DNA of 64,000 nucleotides from Sphingorhabdus sp. M41 (GTDB taxonomy: Bacteria > Pseudomonadota > Alphaproteobacteria > Sphingomonadales > Sphingomonadaceae). This document shows, in pieces, positions 17,453-26,638 of the stretch (its first letter is position 1; every line of letters begins with the position of its first letter). The stretch is from assembly GCF_001586275.1 (NCBI RefSeq), contig NZ_CP014545.1, positions 1,638,501 to 1,702,500 of the forward strand, written 5' to 3'. The notes under the pieces were generated by a model that worked only from the letters and a program-made list of their open reading frames with translations, searched no databases and was not told where the DNA came from. The position numbers and the translations under genes are program-made.

Positions 17453-18030
17453 AGATCGCCTCCCAGTAATAGCTCTGCCGTAACAATCGACTCCGCCACT
17501 TCGGCCATGCGCTTGTTGCTGTTCATGGCGTGATCGCGCAACAGCTTGTGCGCATCCGGTTCACTCAATCCGCGCTTGCGAATGAGAATTTTCTTCGCTC
17601 GATCGACGACTTCTCGCTCGGACAGCGCGTCTCGCGCTTCCTTGAGTTCGGTCTGCAACCGGGAAAAGGCCTGAAACCGGCGCACCGCCAGATCCAGTAT
17701 CGGTTTCAATCGGCGCTGTGAAAGACCATCGACGATATAGGCAGAAACCCCTGCATCAATAGCTGCTGCGATTGCATCATCATCGGATTGTTCGACAAAC
17801 ATCGCAATCGGTCGAGAAATCGCGCGGCTGACGGAGAAATATTCCTCCAGCATATCACGAGACGGATTGCCGAGATCGATGAGTATGACATCGGGGTCGA
17901 TCGTTTCAATGGCCCGGGCCATGCCATTGCGTTCGGAAATGACAAAAACGTCGCGCTCACCCACTTCAGCAAGCCCGTCTTCCATTATAGCCGCGCGAAC
18001 GGGGTTTTCATCGATGACAGCAATGCGCAA
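17449..18030 (-). CDS. nasT: ANTAR-domain antiterminator NasT
   Basis: RNA-binding response-regulator-like protein. Residues 1-120 form a receiver-like domain (MRIAVIDENPVRAA; DVILIDLGNPSRD with a possible acceptor Asp). Residues about 125-185 form the three-helix ANTAR domain (VDRAKKILIRKRGLSEPDAHKLL). It lies first in the pair with nasS. By analogy with Azotobacter and Pseudomonas NasT it should bind the tandem hairpins in the nrtA leader and prevent termination when nitrate is present. Confidence 0.92.
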   Translation of the reverse strand: MRIAVIDENPVRAAIMEDGLAEVGERDVFVISERNGMARAIETIDPDVILIDLGNPSRDMLEEYFSVSRAISRPIAMFVEQSDDDAIAAAIDAGVSAYIVDGLSQRRLKPILDLAVRRFQAFSRLQTELKEARDALSEREVVDRAKKILIRKRGLSEPDAHKLLRDHAMNSNKRMAEVAESIVTAELLLGGDL

Positions 18031-18211
18031 GGGCGACTCCGGTACAGGGAGAAACTTCTGATCCTGTGTAACGCTTTTTTCTTCGCAGGTGCAACATGAA
18101 CCGTAATCTTGCCGGCTAATATCTTGCGCTCGCTTTGATAGCCTGGATCAATTTTGCGCAAAGCCCAGAAACTTGCATATCATAAAGCTTTTCATGCGGC
18201 TGCGTCACACA

Positions 18212-18460
18212 TTAAGTCCGAAGTGCGGGAAGCAGATAATCCACGGCAGTTTTGACCGTCAGCAGTTCCGATGCATCCTTGTCGGGAATGTCGACATCCA
18301 GTCTTTGGTGAAGCGCCGCCAGAAGATTATAGATATCCATCGAATCCAGATCGAAATATTCCTGAATATTGGTGCTATCAGTCACGGTCGACAGATCGAC
18401 TTCGGGAGCAATGGATTCCAGTTCTTCGGCAAATACCCTTTTTACTTCCTCGCGGGTCAT
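18212..18460 (-). CDS. Acyl carrier protein linked to a 2-oxoacid dehydrogenase operon
   Basis: An 82-residue phosphopantetheine carrier protein. The attachment serine is S40 in the motif FDLDSMD. The sequence is acidic and fits a four-helix ACP. It is not in a fatty acid or polyketide setting: its ATG overlaps the stop of the lipoyl E2 gene (ATGA), making it the last gene of a five-gene operon with E1 alpha, E1 beta, E2 and an acyl-CoA synthetase. It may receive the acyl group made by that complex; this is inference. Confidence 0.88.
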   Translation of the reverse strand: MTREEVKRVFAEELESIAPEVDLSTVTDSTNIQEYFDLDSMDIYNLLAALHQRLDVDIPDKDASELLTVKTAVDYLLPALRT

Positions 18461-19620
18461 AGGCTCTCCGGTGTATCAAGTTTCTCGGCTATGGCGTTCA
18501 GGAACAATCCGCCGCGATGACCGTCGCTCACCCGGTGGTCTGCTGCCAATGTCATCTGAACTATCGGCCGCGCAACAATTTCACCCTCGACCACCCATGG
18601 CAGTTCCATGATCTTGCCAAATCCGATTATCGCTACCTGCGGCGGATAGATGATCGGCAGAACGCCTTCCACGCCGCGATCACCGAGACTGTTCACGGTC
18701 ATGGTCGAACTCGTCAGTTCGGACGCACGAAAGCTGCCGCGCCTGACCCTCCCGATCAAATCGCGCATCTGAACCATCAATTCTGCCAATGAAAGCTGAT
18801 CGGCATTCTGAATCGCCGGAGCGGCAAGGCCGCCGCCACGGATTGCAATCGCGACGCCGGCATGAACCGCTTGACTGGTGTTGAACCTGTCTTGTTCATA
18901 AAGCCCATTAAACTCCGGAAAATCGCGGATTGCGAGCGCCGCGGCCTTGACTAGTAGCGCGCCAAATAAAATGCGTTCCGGGGCAGGGCGCTGCAGATTA
19001 TAGTTTTCGAGCCAGTTTTGAGCGCTGTTCACGTCTATCCTGTGCGTCAGATAATAATGCGGAATTTCCCGTTTCGAACGGGACATTGCCGCTGCAATGG
19101 CGTGGCGCATTGCATCCAGATCTATACCCCGTTTTGCGGGCGCAGGTTTCGCGGCTTCGACATCGCGCAGTTGAATGGCACCACTCGGTCCGCTGCCAGT
19201 GATCCCGTTCAAGTCGATTCCATGTTCCCTGGCAAATAGCCGCGCCGCGGGCGAAGCGCGGACTTCCGAGATATCCTCGATAGCCGGGCGAATTGTGGCA
19301 ATCTCCAGGGCCGCTTCTGGTGCCTCCGGTGCTTCCACTGCAACTGGCAAGGCTGGTTCGACAGCTTCGGAAACCGCTGCTTCGCCTGCTCCCGATATTG
19401 TCGCCAGAGGGGAGCCGACCGGCACCTTGCGGCCCTCCGGCACCAGAATTTCCTCGATCTTTCCGTCTTCGAATATCTCTATTTCAATTGCGCCTTTTTC
19501 CGTTTCGACAACCGCAATGATATCGCCGCGGGTCACTGTGTCGCCTTGCGCCTTCAGCCATTCTACAAGCGTACCGTCTTCCATATCGGCACCGAGCGAT
19601 GGCATGGTGAATATGCCCAT
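18457..19620 (-). CDS. Dihydrolipoamide acyltransferase (E2) of a 2-oxoacid dehydrogenase-type complex
   Basis: Core acyltransferase. The N-terminal lipoyl domain carries the lipoylation lysine K42 in ETEKGAIE. An Ala/Pro/Glu-rich linker follows, then a peripheral-subunit-binding domain (RASPAARLFAREHGID to SGPSGAI, about 122-152) and the catalytic domain ending in the DHRVSDG active-site motif. There is one lipoyl domain and 387 residues. It resembles acetoin/pyruvate dehydrogenase E2 proteins; the acyl substrate cannot be told from sequence. Coupled to the ACP gene downstream, and three bases after the E1 beta gene. Confidence 0.88.
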   Translation of the reverse strand: MGIFTMPSLGADMEDGTLVEWLKAQGDTVTRGDIIAVVETEKGAIEIEIFEDGKIEEILVPEGRKVPVGSPLATISGAGEAAVSEAVEPALPVAVEAPEAPEAALEIATIRPAIEDISEVRASPAARLFAREHGIDLNGITGSGPSGAIQLRDVEAAKPAPAKRGIDLDAMRHAIAAAMSRSKREIPHYYLTHRIDVNSAQNWLENYNLQRPAPERILFGALLVKAAALAIRDFPEFNGLYEQDRFNTSQAVHAGVAIAIRGGGLAAPAIQNADQLSLAELMVQMRDLIGRVRRGSFRASELTSSTMTVNSLGDRGVEGVLPIIYPPQVAIIGFGKIMELPWVVEGEIVARPIVQMTLAADHRVSDGHRGGLFLNAIAEKLDTPESL

Positions 19621-19623
19621 CGT

Positions 19624-20604
19624 TCAGGCACCCACCAGTTTGCGGGTCGTCTCGACGATGGTAGCGACCTGCGGCAGCGCTGCCTCTTCCATATGCTTTG
19701 CATAGGGGATTGGCACTTCGGCGCTGCAAAGCCGCATTGGCGGTGCATCCAGAGTCCAGAAACCCTGTTCCATGATGCGGGTCATGATCTCCGCCGACAG
19801 GCTGCCCGAGCGCCAGCCTTCGTCGACAATCAGAACCCGCCGGGTTTTCGCCACCGACGCCATGATGGCTGCATCGTCGAGCGGTCTCAATGTGCGCAGG
19901 TCAAGCACCTCGGCAGAAACGCCCAAGCTCGATAGTTCTTCGGCAGCGTCCATGCATTTCCAGAGCGATCCGCCATAGGTTATCAGGCTGATATCGCTGC
20001 CTTCTCGCCGGATGCTGGCATGATCGATATCGATGGCCGCAAGGTTATCGGGGACTGCGCCCTCCCGGTTATACAGCAGGGCATTTTCAAAGATCAGTAC
20101 CGGATCGGGGTCTTCCAGCGCCCTGGCAAGCATGGCCCGCGCATCTGCCACGGTCGCAGGCGCCAAGATGCGAAGACCAGGAATATGGGCGAACCAGCCT
20201 TCCAGGCTGTGGGAATGTTGCGCCGCAAGTTGCCGCCCGGCTCCGGTCGCCATCCGGATGACGACAGGCACATGAAATTGCCCGCCGGACATGTGCCGCA
20301 TGGTGGCTGCCGTATTCATGATCTGGTCGAGCGCGAGCAAGGCGAAATTGCAGGTCATGATTTCCACAATCGGTCGCATGCCGCCGAGCGCCGCGCCAAT
20401 GCCTGCGCCGGTGAAACCGGACTCGGACAAGGGAGTGTCGCGGATGCGATCCGGACCGAATTCGTCCAGCAGTCCTTTGCTCACCGCATAGCAGCCGCCA
20501 TAATGGCCGACATCCTCGCCCATCAGGAAGACTTTTTCGTCGGCGATCATTGCCTCGCGGATCGCTTCGCGCATCGCCTCGCGATAGGTCATCTTCGTGC
20601 TCAT
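19624..20604 (-). CDS. 2-oxoacid dehydrogenase-type E1 component, beta subunit
   Basis: Thiamine-diphosphate E1 beta chain (AcoB/PdhB-like), with EDVGHYGG near the N-terminus and the C-terminal transketolase domain ([11 protein letters not shown]). The start is ATG 20604, which overlaps the E1 alpha stop as ATGA and gives [10 protein letters not shown], the normal family N-terminus; an upstream in-frame extension to 20655 lies inside the E1 alpha gene and is unlikely. It pairs with E1 alpha to decarboxylate a 2-oxoacid or cleave acetoin. Confidence 0.88.
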   Translation of the reverse strand: MSTKMTYREAMREAIREAMIADEKVFLMGEDVGHYGGCYAVSKGLLDEFGPDRIRDTPLSESGFTGAGIGAALGGMRPIVEIMTCNFALLALDQIMNTAATMRHMSGGQFHVPVVIRMATGAGRQLAAQHSHSLEGWFAHIPGLRILAPATVADARAMLARALEDPDPVLIFENALLYNREGAVPDNLAAIDIDHASIRREGSDISLITYGGSLWKCMDAAEELSSLGVSAEVLDLRTLRPLDDAAIMASVAKTRRVLIVDEGWRSGSLSAEIMTRIMEQGFWTLDAPPMRLCSAEVPIPYAKHMEEAALPQVATIVETTRKLVGA

Positions 20605-21587
20605 GTTCGTGCCTCCGCGCCGACATCCCTCAGCAGGTCGGCAACCGGCTCCCACGTTCCCGCCTCGGCAAAAGCGACCGCTTCGGAAACTTCCTGCGCG
20701 ACCTCTTCCTCAATGGCATCTACATCGGCCTGGCTCAGTTCCCCGGCTTCCAGCGCCCAGCTCTGAAAGCGCCGGATCGGTCCGATCTCCGTCCATTTTT
20801 TTACTTCCTGCTTTTCCCGATAAAGTTCGGGATCGAACATCGAATGCGCGCGAAACCGGTAGGTGCGGCATTCCAGAAACACCGGGCCATCGCCTTCCCG
20901 GATCGAGGCAACTGCCCGCCGCGCTGCCACTTCGACATCCACGACGTTCATGCCGTCGACAATCTCGGATAGCATCTTGTAGGACGCCGCCTTGGCGTGA
21001 ATATCGGTCTCCGATTCAGAAAGGTCCAGCGCGGTGCCCATCGCGTAGAGATTATTCTCGCAGACGAACAGGACCGGCAGATCCCAGAGCGCGGCGAGAT
21101 TGAGGCTTTCGTGAAACTCTCCCTCTGCCGCAGCGCCTTCGCCAAAAAAGCAGACCGTGACATTGCTCTTACCCTGCATCTTGTCAGCGAGCGCAAGGCC
21201 GACGGCCATCGGCAGTCCGCCGCCGACAATCGCATTGCCGCCATAAAAGCGGGTTGGCTCATGGAACAGGTGCATCGATCCGCCGCGCCCGCGGCTGCAC
21301 CCTTCCTGTTTGCCATACATTTCCGCCATGATTTCACCCGCCGGCACGCCGCGCAGTAATGCATGGCCATGTTCACGATAGGTTGCGACTACAGCGTCTT
21401 CTTCGTCAAGCGCCTGCATGATACCGGTCGCGACCGCTTCCTCACCGATATAGAGATGCAGGAAACCGCGAATTTTCTCCTTCGTGTAAAGTTCGGCGCA
21501 TCTTTCCTCAAACCGCCGGATCCGCAGCATCTGTTTCAGAAGAAGCCGGCAATGTTCGTGATCAAGGCGCAATTTTGTTCCGGTCAT
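20601..21587 (-). CDS. 2-oxoacid dehydrogenase-type E1 component, alpha subunit
   Basis: Thiamine-diphosphate-binding E1 alpha chain (AcoA/PdhA-like). The cofactor motif runs from [12 protein letters not shown] to the downstream [12 protein letters not shown] and [11 protein letters not shown] are family hallmarks. At 328 residues it is the normal short two-chain form. The start overlaps the stop of the synthetase gene (ATGA) and the end overlaps E1 beta (ATGA). No lipoamide dehydrogenase (E3) gene is present in this cluster, so E3 must be shared. Confidence 0.88.
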   Translation of the reverse strand: MTGTKLRLDHEHCRLLLKQMLRIRRFEERCAELYTKEKIRGFLHLYIGEEAVATGIMQALDEEDAVVATYREHGHALLRGVPAGEIMAEMYGKQEGCSRGRGGSMHLFHEPTRFYGGNAIVGGGLPMAVGLALADKMQGKSNVTVCFFGEGAAAEGEFHESLNLAALWDLPVLFVCENNLYAMGTALDLSESETDIHAKAASYKMLSEIVDGMNVVDVEVAARRAVASIREGDGPVFLECRTYRFRAHSMFDPELYREKQEVKKWTEIGPIRRFQSWALEAGELSQADVDAIEEEVAQEVSEAVAFAEAGTWEPVADLLRDVGAEART

Positions 21588-23350
21588 GACGATGCCTTTT
21601 CCAGAGTTGAAAGGTCACCCTCGGGTAGACCCAGTTCGCGCGCTTTCAAAAGCCGGCGCATGATTTTCCCGGATTTAGTTCGCGGCAGATCGTCCACGAT
21701 GACGATCTCGCGCGGCGCAATTGCCGATCCGAGCCGTTTGCGCGCGTGTCCGAGCAGCGATTTCCGCAAGGCATCATCCGTCTCGTGATCCGGGTTGAGC
21801 AGGACAAAGGCCTTTACAATCTCGCCGGCGCGCTCGTCGGGAATGCCAATCACCGCCGCCTCGGCAACGGCGGGATGTTCCATCAGCGCGCTTTCGACTT
21901 CAAATGGCCCGATCAGATGCCCCGATGACTTGATCACATCATCAGCGCGCCCGACAAACCAGAAATAACCGTCCCGGTCGCGCATTGCGAGATCCCCGGA
22001 CAGATACCATCCTTCCCTGAAACTGGCCTGATAGCGTGCGTCTTCGTTCAGATAACCCCGGAACATCGAAGGCCAGCCAGATTTCAGGGCAAGATGCCCG
22101 ACCGTCATCGGCGCGCCGAGGAACGTCAGTCCATTCTCGTCTCCTTGGTCCTGTACTTCCACAATTGCGGCTTCGATACCGGGCAATGGCTTGCCCATAG
22201 ATCCCGGCTTTACGTCCAGTGAGGCATAGTTGGAGATCATGATGCCGCCGGTTTCTGTCTGCCACCAGTTGTCGTGAAAGGGTTTGCCGAAAATACGGTT
22301 GCTCCAGATGACGGCTTCGGGATTGAGCGGCTCGCCGACGCTGGCGAGAAATCTGAGCGCCGAAAGGTCGCGCGCACGCGGCAGGTCATCTCCTGCCATC
22401 ATCAGCAACCGGATCGCGGTCGGGGCGGTATACCAGACATTCACGCGTTCGGATTCCAGCAGGTCATACCAAGCTTCGGGATTAAACTCGCCGGCATCAA
22501 TGAGCATTGTCACGCCATTGGTCAGCGGCGCAATTATGCCATAAGACATGCCGGTGACCCAGCCGGGATCGGCGGTGCACCAGTAAATGTCGCCGGGTTT
22601 CAGGTCGAGCGCGAGACGACCGGTCGTATGATGGGCGATCACGGCTTCATGCGCATGCAATGCGCCCTTGGGCTTGCCGGTGGTACCACTGGTAAAATGC
22701 AGCAAGGCTATGTCATCCGGGCGGGTTTCTGCAATTTCGAAATCTGCGGGCGTCTTGGCGAGCAAGGCGGAAAGATCAAGCGTATCCGAAGGCGCGCCAT
22801 CATCGGCATCGACGAGCAGAACGTGGCGCAAAGAGGGCAGGGTCGCCCGGGCCGGAGCAACTTTGCGGAGATAGTCCTTCTGGCGCGTAATCAGGACATT
22901 GACCTCGCCAATTTCCATCCGCGCCCGCACTGGCTCGGGCCCGAAGACCGAAAAAAGCGGACAAAATATCGCACCGGCTTTCAGGCTGCCAAGCGCGGCA
23001 AAATAAAGGTCAGGCACGCGACCCAACAGCGAAAAGACCTTGTCACCCGGTTTAACGTCGAGATCCTGCAACAGCCTCGCGAAACGGTCCGACTCCGTCT
23101 TCATTTCCGAATAGCTATATTCCCGCCGGATGCCATCCCGTGCGATCCAGCGAAGCGCTGTTACACTGCCTCGCCCTTCGGCTACGTGCCGATCGACAGC
23201 TTCATAGGCGATATTGAGTATGCCGGGAACAGGGCCGCCCATGGAATCGCGCGCCTTGGCCCATGAAAATTCTGCGGCAGCCTGATCATAATCAGGCATA
23301 TTGGCCATTTCGCGAATGGCTTGTGATTTGTGCAGCGGTTGATCTTTCAC
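21584..23350 (-). CDS. Acetate/short-chain acyl-CoA synthetase-like AMP-forming ligase
   Basis: ANL-superfamily adenylating enzyme of 588 residues. The P-loop is [15 protein letters not shown], the hinge region [20 protein letters not shown], and the C-terminal catalytic lysine lies in [11 protein letters not shown]. The overall shape is that of acetyl-CoA synthetase, somewhat shorter than the roughly 650-residue Acs. It opens the operon with E1, E2 and ACP genes. It may activate an acid as acyl-CoA, or load the ACP with an acyl group; sequence does not decide. The regulatory palindrome lies about 230 bases upstream. Confidence 0.82.
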   Translation of the reverse strand: MKDQPLHKSQAIREMANMPDYDQAAAEFSWAKARDSMGGPVPGILNIAYEAVDRHVAEGRGSVTALRWIARDGIRREYSYSEMKTESDRFARLLQDLDVKPGDKVFSLLGRVPDLYFAALGSLKAGAIFCPLFSVFGPEPVRARMEIGEVNVLITRQKDYLRKVAPARATLPSLRHVLLVDADDGAPSDTLDLSALLAKTPADFEIAETRPDDIALLHFTSGTTGKPKGALHAHEAVIAHHTTGRLALDLKPGDIYWCTADPGWVTGMSYGIIAPLTNGVTMLIDAGEFNPEAWYDLLESERVNVWYTAPTAIRLLMMAGDDLPRARDLSALRFLASVGEPLNPEAVIWSNRIFGKPFHDNWWQTETGGIMISNYASLDVKPGSMGKPLPGIEAAIVEVQDQGDENGLTFLGAPMTVGHLALKSGWPSMFRGYLNEDARYQASFREGWYLSGDLAMRDRDGYFWFVGRADDVIKSSGHLIGPFEVESALMEHPAVAEAAVIGIPDERAGEIVKAFVLLNPDHETDDALRKSLLGHARKRLGSAIAPREIVIVDDLPRTKSGKIMRRLLKARELGLPEGDLSTLEKASS

Positions 23351-23737
23351 TGGTGGGTCCCTTCCTGTCGGGCATCATGATGCATCGGACATGGAAAACT
23401 CTCTCGGTCGTTGAAGACGCATTCAACAAACGAACATTGAGATATTTTTCACGGGTCAGAAATACGCAGTTATACGGGTGCTTTTGCGCCAGCTGGCAGG
23501 TCCTGGATCGGTCTGCAAAGACAAATCCGAATGGGGCAGGCTTCCAGCGGCGAGCTCAGGGAATATTATTGGCCTAGGGAATATTACTGATCAGTAATAT
23601 TCCGAATGTCTTTTGATCGAGCTTTCGGCGATTAACCTTATGACTCGCCGGAGCAGCACTCCCTGACCCCCCGTTAATGATCTGTTCCGGCGAGATCCAT
23701 CCTGACAGAGTAATCAACGATAAGCCCTGTGCGTCAA
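23351..23737. other. Intergenic control region upstream of the synthetase/E1/E2/ACP operon
   Basis: 387 bases with no credible gene. It holds the palindrome cluster at 23559-23603 and a ten-base palindrome GCCAGCTGGC at 23488-23497. It separates the synthetase gene (start at 23350) from the ATP-grasp gene end (23738); both are on the minus strand, so the region is the promoter side of the former and the 3' side of the latter. I could not fix a sigma-70 or sigma-54 promoter with confidence. Confidence 0.6.
23559..23603. promoter_or_regulatory. Perfect 26-bp palindrome plus an extra direct half-site, candidate operator
   Basis: Positions 23578-23603 equal their own reverse complement, centred on TGATCA with arms GGAATATTAC / GTAATATTCC. 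The half-site GGGAATATTA occurs at 23577-23586 and again 18 bases earlier at 23559-23568. There is no T run on either side and the stem is AT-rich, so an operator fits better than a terminator. By position it would act on the synthetase/E1/E2/ACP operon. Confidence 0.65.
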
Positions 23738-25252
23738 TCAAGTGATGCCGCGGACCGCATGCGGCGTTACCGTCTGCAATATCGAAGCCCCGATATGCCG
23801 AGCGGCAGCCTGAGTAGGCGCGACCACGAAAAAGGTGACATTCTGCTGAAATTGATCCGTCGGCTCGAGGAATACGGCGCCTTCGCCTTTATCTCTGGAA
23901 TAGATCCAGGTGCTGACATCCTTCAATAGCGCGTCAAAACCGGCAATATTCCTGTCACGAAACACGCGCTGCACGACAAGCAATTCGGAGGAGTCATCAA
24001 TTCCGGGCAAATTGCGTGCAGCAGTCATTGGAATGGAAACACCGCCCCAACGGCCATTGCATTCAATCCAGTGCAGCGCCGCATTGCTCAAATCCGGTCC
24101 GGTCAGTAACGCATCAAGACTCATGCGCCCGAAAAAGCCCAGGCACTGGAAATAATAAGTGATTTCAAGTGCTTCCTGATAGAAACGAGCTTCCAGCGGT
24201 TGCGGTAAATCAATTGCAGTAGCACCGATAAATGACTGGTTCTCGCCAGCCAGAATTTGTCCGAAAATACCTTCGACTATGGGAGGTCCATCCTCGGCTC
24301 GGGGTATCCAGACTTGTGCCGACGGGCTGGCCAATGCAGCGACTTCCCAAACACCGATCAGAATGGGAAAGCGATCACGCCAGCCGATCGCGTGCAATCG
24401 CTCCAGCAATTCATCCCTTAATTCCCTGGATGTGAGCGAGCGGACATAATCGCTCTCCATCACCAGATTGCCCATTGAACCGGCACTGGCCGGCAATTTG
24501 ATCACGAGCCGGTCATGGGTGCGGGCAAGCTTGCCCAATATTGCTGCCGCTGCAATCGGACCATAGACGGAATAGGTCGGTGGAACGGCATCTTTTCCAA
24601 GGATCATTTTTATATGGTTTGAAAACCATAGCTTGTCGTTAACAAGCCGGGAAAGCTGCGGGAGCGGCGCGCATATCTGAACCGGGCACCCGGATCGCCG
24701 GGCGATTTCAGCGCCCAGCAGCCAGTCATGGCCCGTCGACAAATAGGGACAGATATTGAATGTTCCGGCTCTGGCAGCCGCGGCCGCGAGTTTTGACAAA
24801 GCCGCTTCATTGTTCAGGCAAGCAGCTGCAAGCGGAACTCGCAAGCGGCTGTCACCTCGATCAACCTCGATTATGTGGGGACCGTCATGACCGAAGACAT
24901 TTCTTGAATATGTTTCGAAGGACTTGATCCTGGGCCGCGATATCAGCAGAAAATCGTCGTCCCGCGCCAGTCCCAACATGCGATATTCGTGGCTTGCCAC
25001 GCGATCTTCCGGCATCAGTTCTATGTCCCGATGGTCCTCCAGCAGCAATAGCGGACCTTCCTGATATCCGGCACTGACATGATCGCCGAATATCGAGGCA
25101 TCGTTCAGCCTGGGAAAATTTCTGAACTGCTTGTTCGCGAGAATTTCGATCCGATGTCTGGTTTCTTGCGAAAGCTCGAGATCAATCGCAGTCTTTACCG
25201 GCCAGGGCGCAAGATGGATTTCCTGGTTTGCAGTCGGCGCCAGGATATCCAT
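23738..25252 (-). CDS. ATP-grasp family ligase, substrate unknown
   Basis: A 504-residue protein with ATP-grasp character: N-lobe NDKLWFSNHIKMILG (about 206-219), a lysine strand LVIKLPASAGSMGN (249-262), and a C-terminal metal-binding strand WIECNGRWGG with E397 and N399. The first about 190 residues look like a pre-ATP-grasp domain, as in PGM1-like peptide ligases; this is inference. I choose ATG 25252, where the stop of the hemerythrin gene and this start share bases (TAATG). The frame can be extended to 25306, but only inside the hemerythrin gene. The substrate and nucleophile are unknown. Confidence 0.68.
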   Translation of the reverse strand: MDILAPTANQEIHLAPWPVKTAIDLELSQETRHRIEILANKQFRNFPRLNDASIFGDHVSAGYQEGPLLLLEDHRDIELMPEDRVASHEYRMLGLARDDDFLLISRPRIKSFETYSRNVFGHDGPHIIEVDRGDSRLRVPLAAACLNNEAALSKLAAAAARAGTFNICPYLSTGHDWLLGAEIARRSGCPVQICAPLPQLSRLVNDKLWFSNHIKMILGKDAVPPTYSVYGPIAAAAILGKLARTHDRLVIKLPASAGSMGNLVMESDYVRSLTSRELRDELLERLHAIGWRDRFPILIGVWEVAALASPSAQVWIPRAEDGPPIVEGIFGQILAGENQSFIGATAIDLPQPLEARFYQEALEITYYFQCLGFFGRMSLDALLTGPDLSNAALHWIECNGRWGGVSIPMTAARNLPGIDDSSELLVVQRVFRDRNIAGFDALLKDVSTWIYSRDKGEGAVFLEPTDQFQQNVTFFVVAPTQAAARHIGASILQTVTPHAVRGIT

Positions 25253-25740
25253 TATTCTGGTTGCTTTGTCGCAAAATCGGTCCATGCCGGCGCAAGCTTC
25301 CGCCAATATTGCAGGCGCTTCATCAGATCATCCTTGGCTGCTTCATCCAGCCCTCCCATGGCGCCAAAAAGCTCTCCGCATTCCGATACATGCTGCTCCA
25401 TCTCGTCGATGCGATCGAGCAGTTGCTGCTTCTGTACTAAATGCAGTGGGATATCGGGATCAAGTTCGGCAATAGTGCTGAGTGTCTCGGCACCATGAGC
25501 ATGTTCTGCATACATTTCCTCCACTTCATCGGCCGAGAGGAAGGTTTTGAGGGCAGGGTAAAAATCCTCTTCCTCAAAAGCGATGTGACCGCCGGCCGCC
25601 TTGTCCAGATTTTGTGCTGCGGATTTCAAGCCGCCAACATCGCCTGCCGTGACCAGCGAACGCAGCTCATGAAGCCCGCGCCCCAAAATTGCGTGATCCT
25701 CCCGAAAGGCGTTAAATAGTCCGTGATTGATCTTGGTCAT
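25252..25740 (-). CDS. Hemerythrin-like HHE-domain protein
   Basis: A single four-helix hemerythrin-like domain of 162 residues with the expected diiron ligands: REDHAIL, HIAFEEEDFYP and YAEHAHGAE. Such proteins bind O2, NO or iron. ATG 25740 has AGG eight bases ahead and is preferred over the in-frame GTG 25749. Its stop overlaps the start of the ATP-grasp gene, so the two are translated together. A degenerate FNR-type palindrome (25791-25804) is centred 57 bases before the start, suiting an activator site at about -41. Confidence 0.8.
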   Translation of the reverse strand: MTKINHGLFNAFREDHAILGRGLHELRSLVTAGDVGGLKSAAQNLDKAAGGHIAFEEEDFYPALKTFLSADEVEEMYAEHAHGAETLSTIAELDPDIPLHLVQKQQLLDRIDEMEQHVSECGELFGAMGGLDEAAKDDLMKRLQYWRKLAPAWTDFATKQPE

Positions 25741-25790
25741 GATAGCCACCTGTCTAAGCTGCTATCATAGCTTAATATATTCTCTGGAAA

Positions 25791-25804
25791 TTGACGCTGA
25801 TCAT
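25791..25804. promoter_or_regulatory. Degenerate FNR-type box between hemerythrin and amidotransferase genes
   Basis: TTGAC-GCTG-ATCAT matches the FNR consensus TTGAT-N4-ATCAA at eight of ten fixed bases. The distance suits activation of the minus-strand hemerythrin/ATP-grasp pair. It ends three bases before the amidotransferase ATG, where it could only block expression of that gene. Confidence 0.35.
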
Positions 25805-25807
25805 CTA

Positions 25808-26638
25808 ATGTGCAGACTCTATGGATTTTACGCTACCGAGCCGACCAAGGTTGAATGCACACTTGTGCATGCGCAAAATGCTCTTATCGCCCAGAGCCTC
25901 TCCGATCTTTCCGGCTATGACCATGCGCATGGCTGGGGGGTTGCCACATTTGATGAGGATGGGCCGGACATAGAGCGTCAGGCCTGGGCGGCCTATCATG
26001 GCGAGCATTTTGCGCGAGCCGCAGCGAAGGCTTATTCCCGCCTTGTCATTGCTCATGTTCGTCGGGCAACCGTGGGCGGTGCGGCGATTGAAAACACGCA
26101 TCCGTTCAGTGACGGGAAATGGGTATTTGCACATAATGGCACTGTTCCCGGTTTTGCCGATATACGTCCGGTTCTGCTAGATCACATGGGTGCCAGGCAT
26201 CGCAATGCTGTGAAGGGCGAAACAGATAGCGAGCATGTTTTCCGCTATTTCCTCAGCCTCATTGACGCCGGAACCGTCGATCCCGAACAAAACTTGCTGG
26301 GCGCGATGGAAAGGCTGGTCGCCGATGTCGTTGCGCTCGCCCAAACCCATGCACCGGGCAAGAAGCTCGGTCTCAACATCATCCTGTCGGATGGCGAGCG
26401 GCTTGTCGGCACCCGTTTCAACCGCAGCCTCTATTTTGTCGACCGCAAAGGCGTTTATGATTGCGAGATTTGCGGATTTCCTCATATCCATCATGATCCC
26501 GATACCGAATATCGTGCGATTGTGGTCGCTTCAGAGCCGGTTACTCACGAAGACTGGATAGAAATCCCCAACCATTCGATTTGGCAACTCGATACGGACA
26601 ACGGAATCAATATTCACAATTTGACGGAATATGCCTGA
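25808..26638 (+). CDS. Class II glutamine amidotransferase (YafJ/EgtC-like)
   Basis: N-terminal-nucleophile amidotransferase. The start must be ATG 25808, because the next codon is Cys (MCRLYGF) and that cysteine becomes the catalytic N-terminal residue; the frame opens earlier, at 25727, but an extension would bury it. Motifs HGWGVATF, AHVRRAT, NTHPF and FAHNGTV (substrate pocket, oxyanion Asn-Gly) are intact. At 276 residues it is a stand-alone domain with no synthase partner, like YafJ or the gamma-glutamyl hydrolase EgtC. Divergent from the hemerythrin/ATP-grasp pair. Confidence 0.85.
   Translation: MCRLYGFYATEPTKVECTLVHAQNALIAQSLSDLSGYDHAHGWGVATFDEDGPDIERQAWAAYHGEHFARAAAKAYSRLVIAHVRRATVGGAAIENTHPFSDGKWVFAHNGTVPGFADIRPVLLDHMGARHRNAVKGETDSEHVFRYFLSLIDAGTVDPEQNLLGAMERLVADVVALAQTHAPGKKLGLNIILSDGERLVGTRFNRSLYFVDRKGVYDCEICGFPHIHHDPDTEYRAIVVASEPVTHEDWIEIPNHSIWQLDTDNGINIHNLTEYA

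Noticed and set aside
18136-18152. Inverted repeat TTGAT-N7-ATCAA upstream of nasT
   Set aside because: The half-sites match FNR but the spacer is seven bases instead of four, so Fnr-type binding is not expected; kept only as a curiosity near the nasT start.
23578-23603. Palindrome as a transcription terminator of the ATP-grasp gene
   Set aside because: 135 bases past the stop, AT-rich stem, no T run on either strand, and an extra half-site nearby; an operator explains it better.
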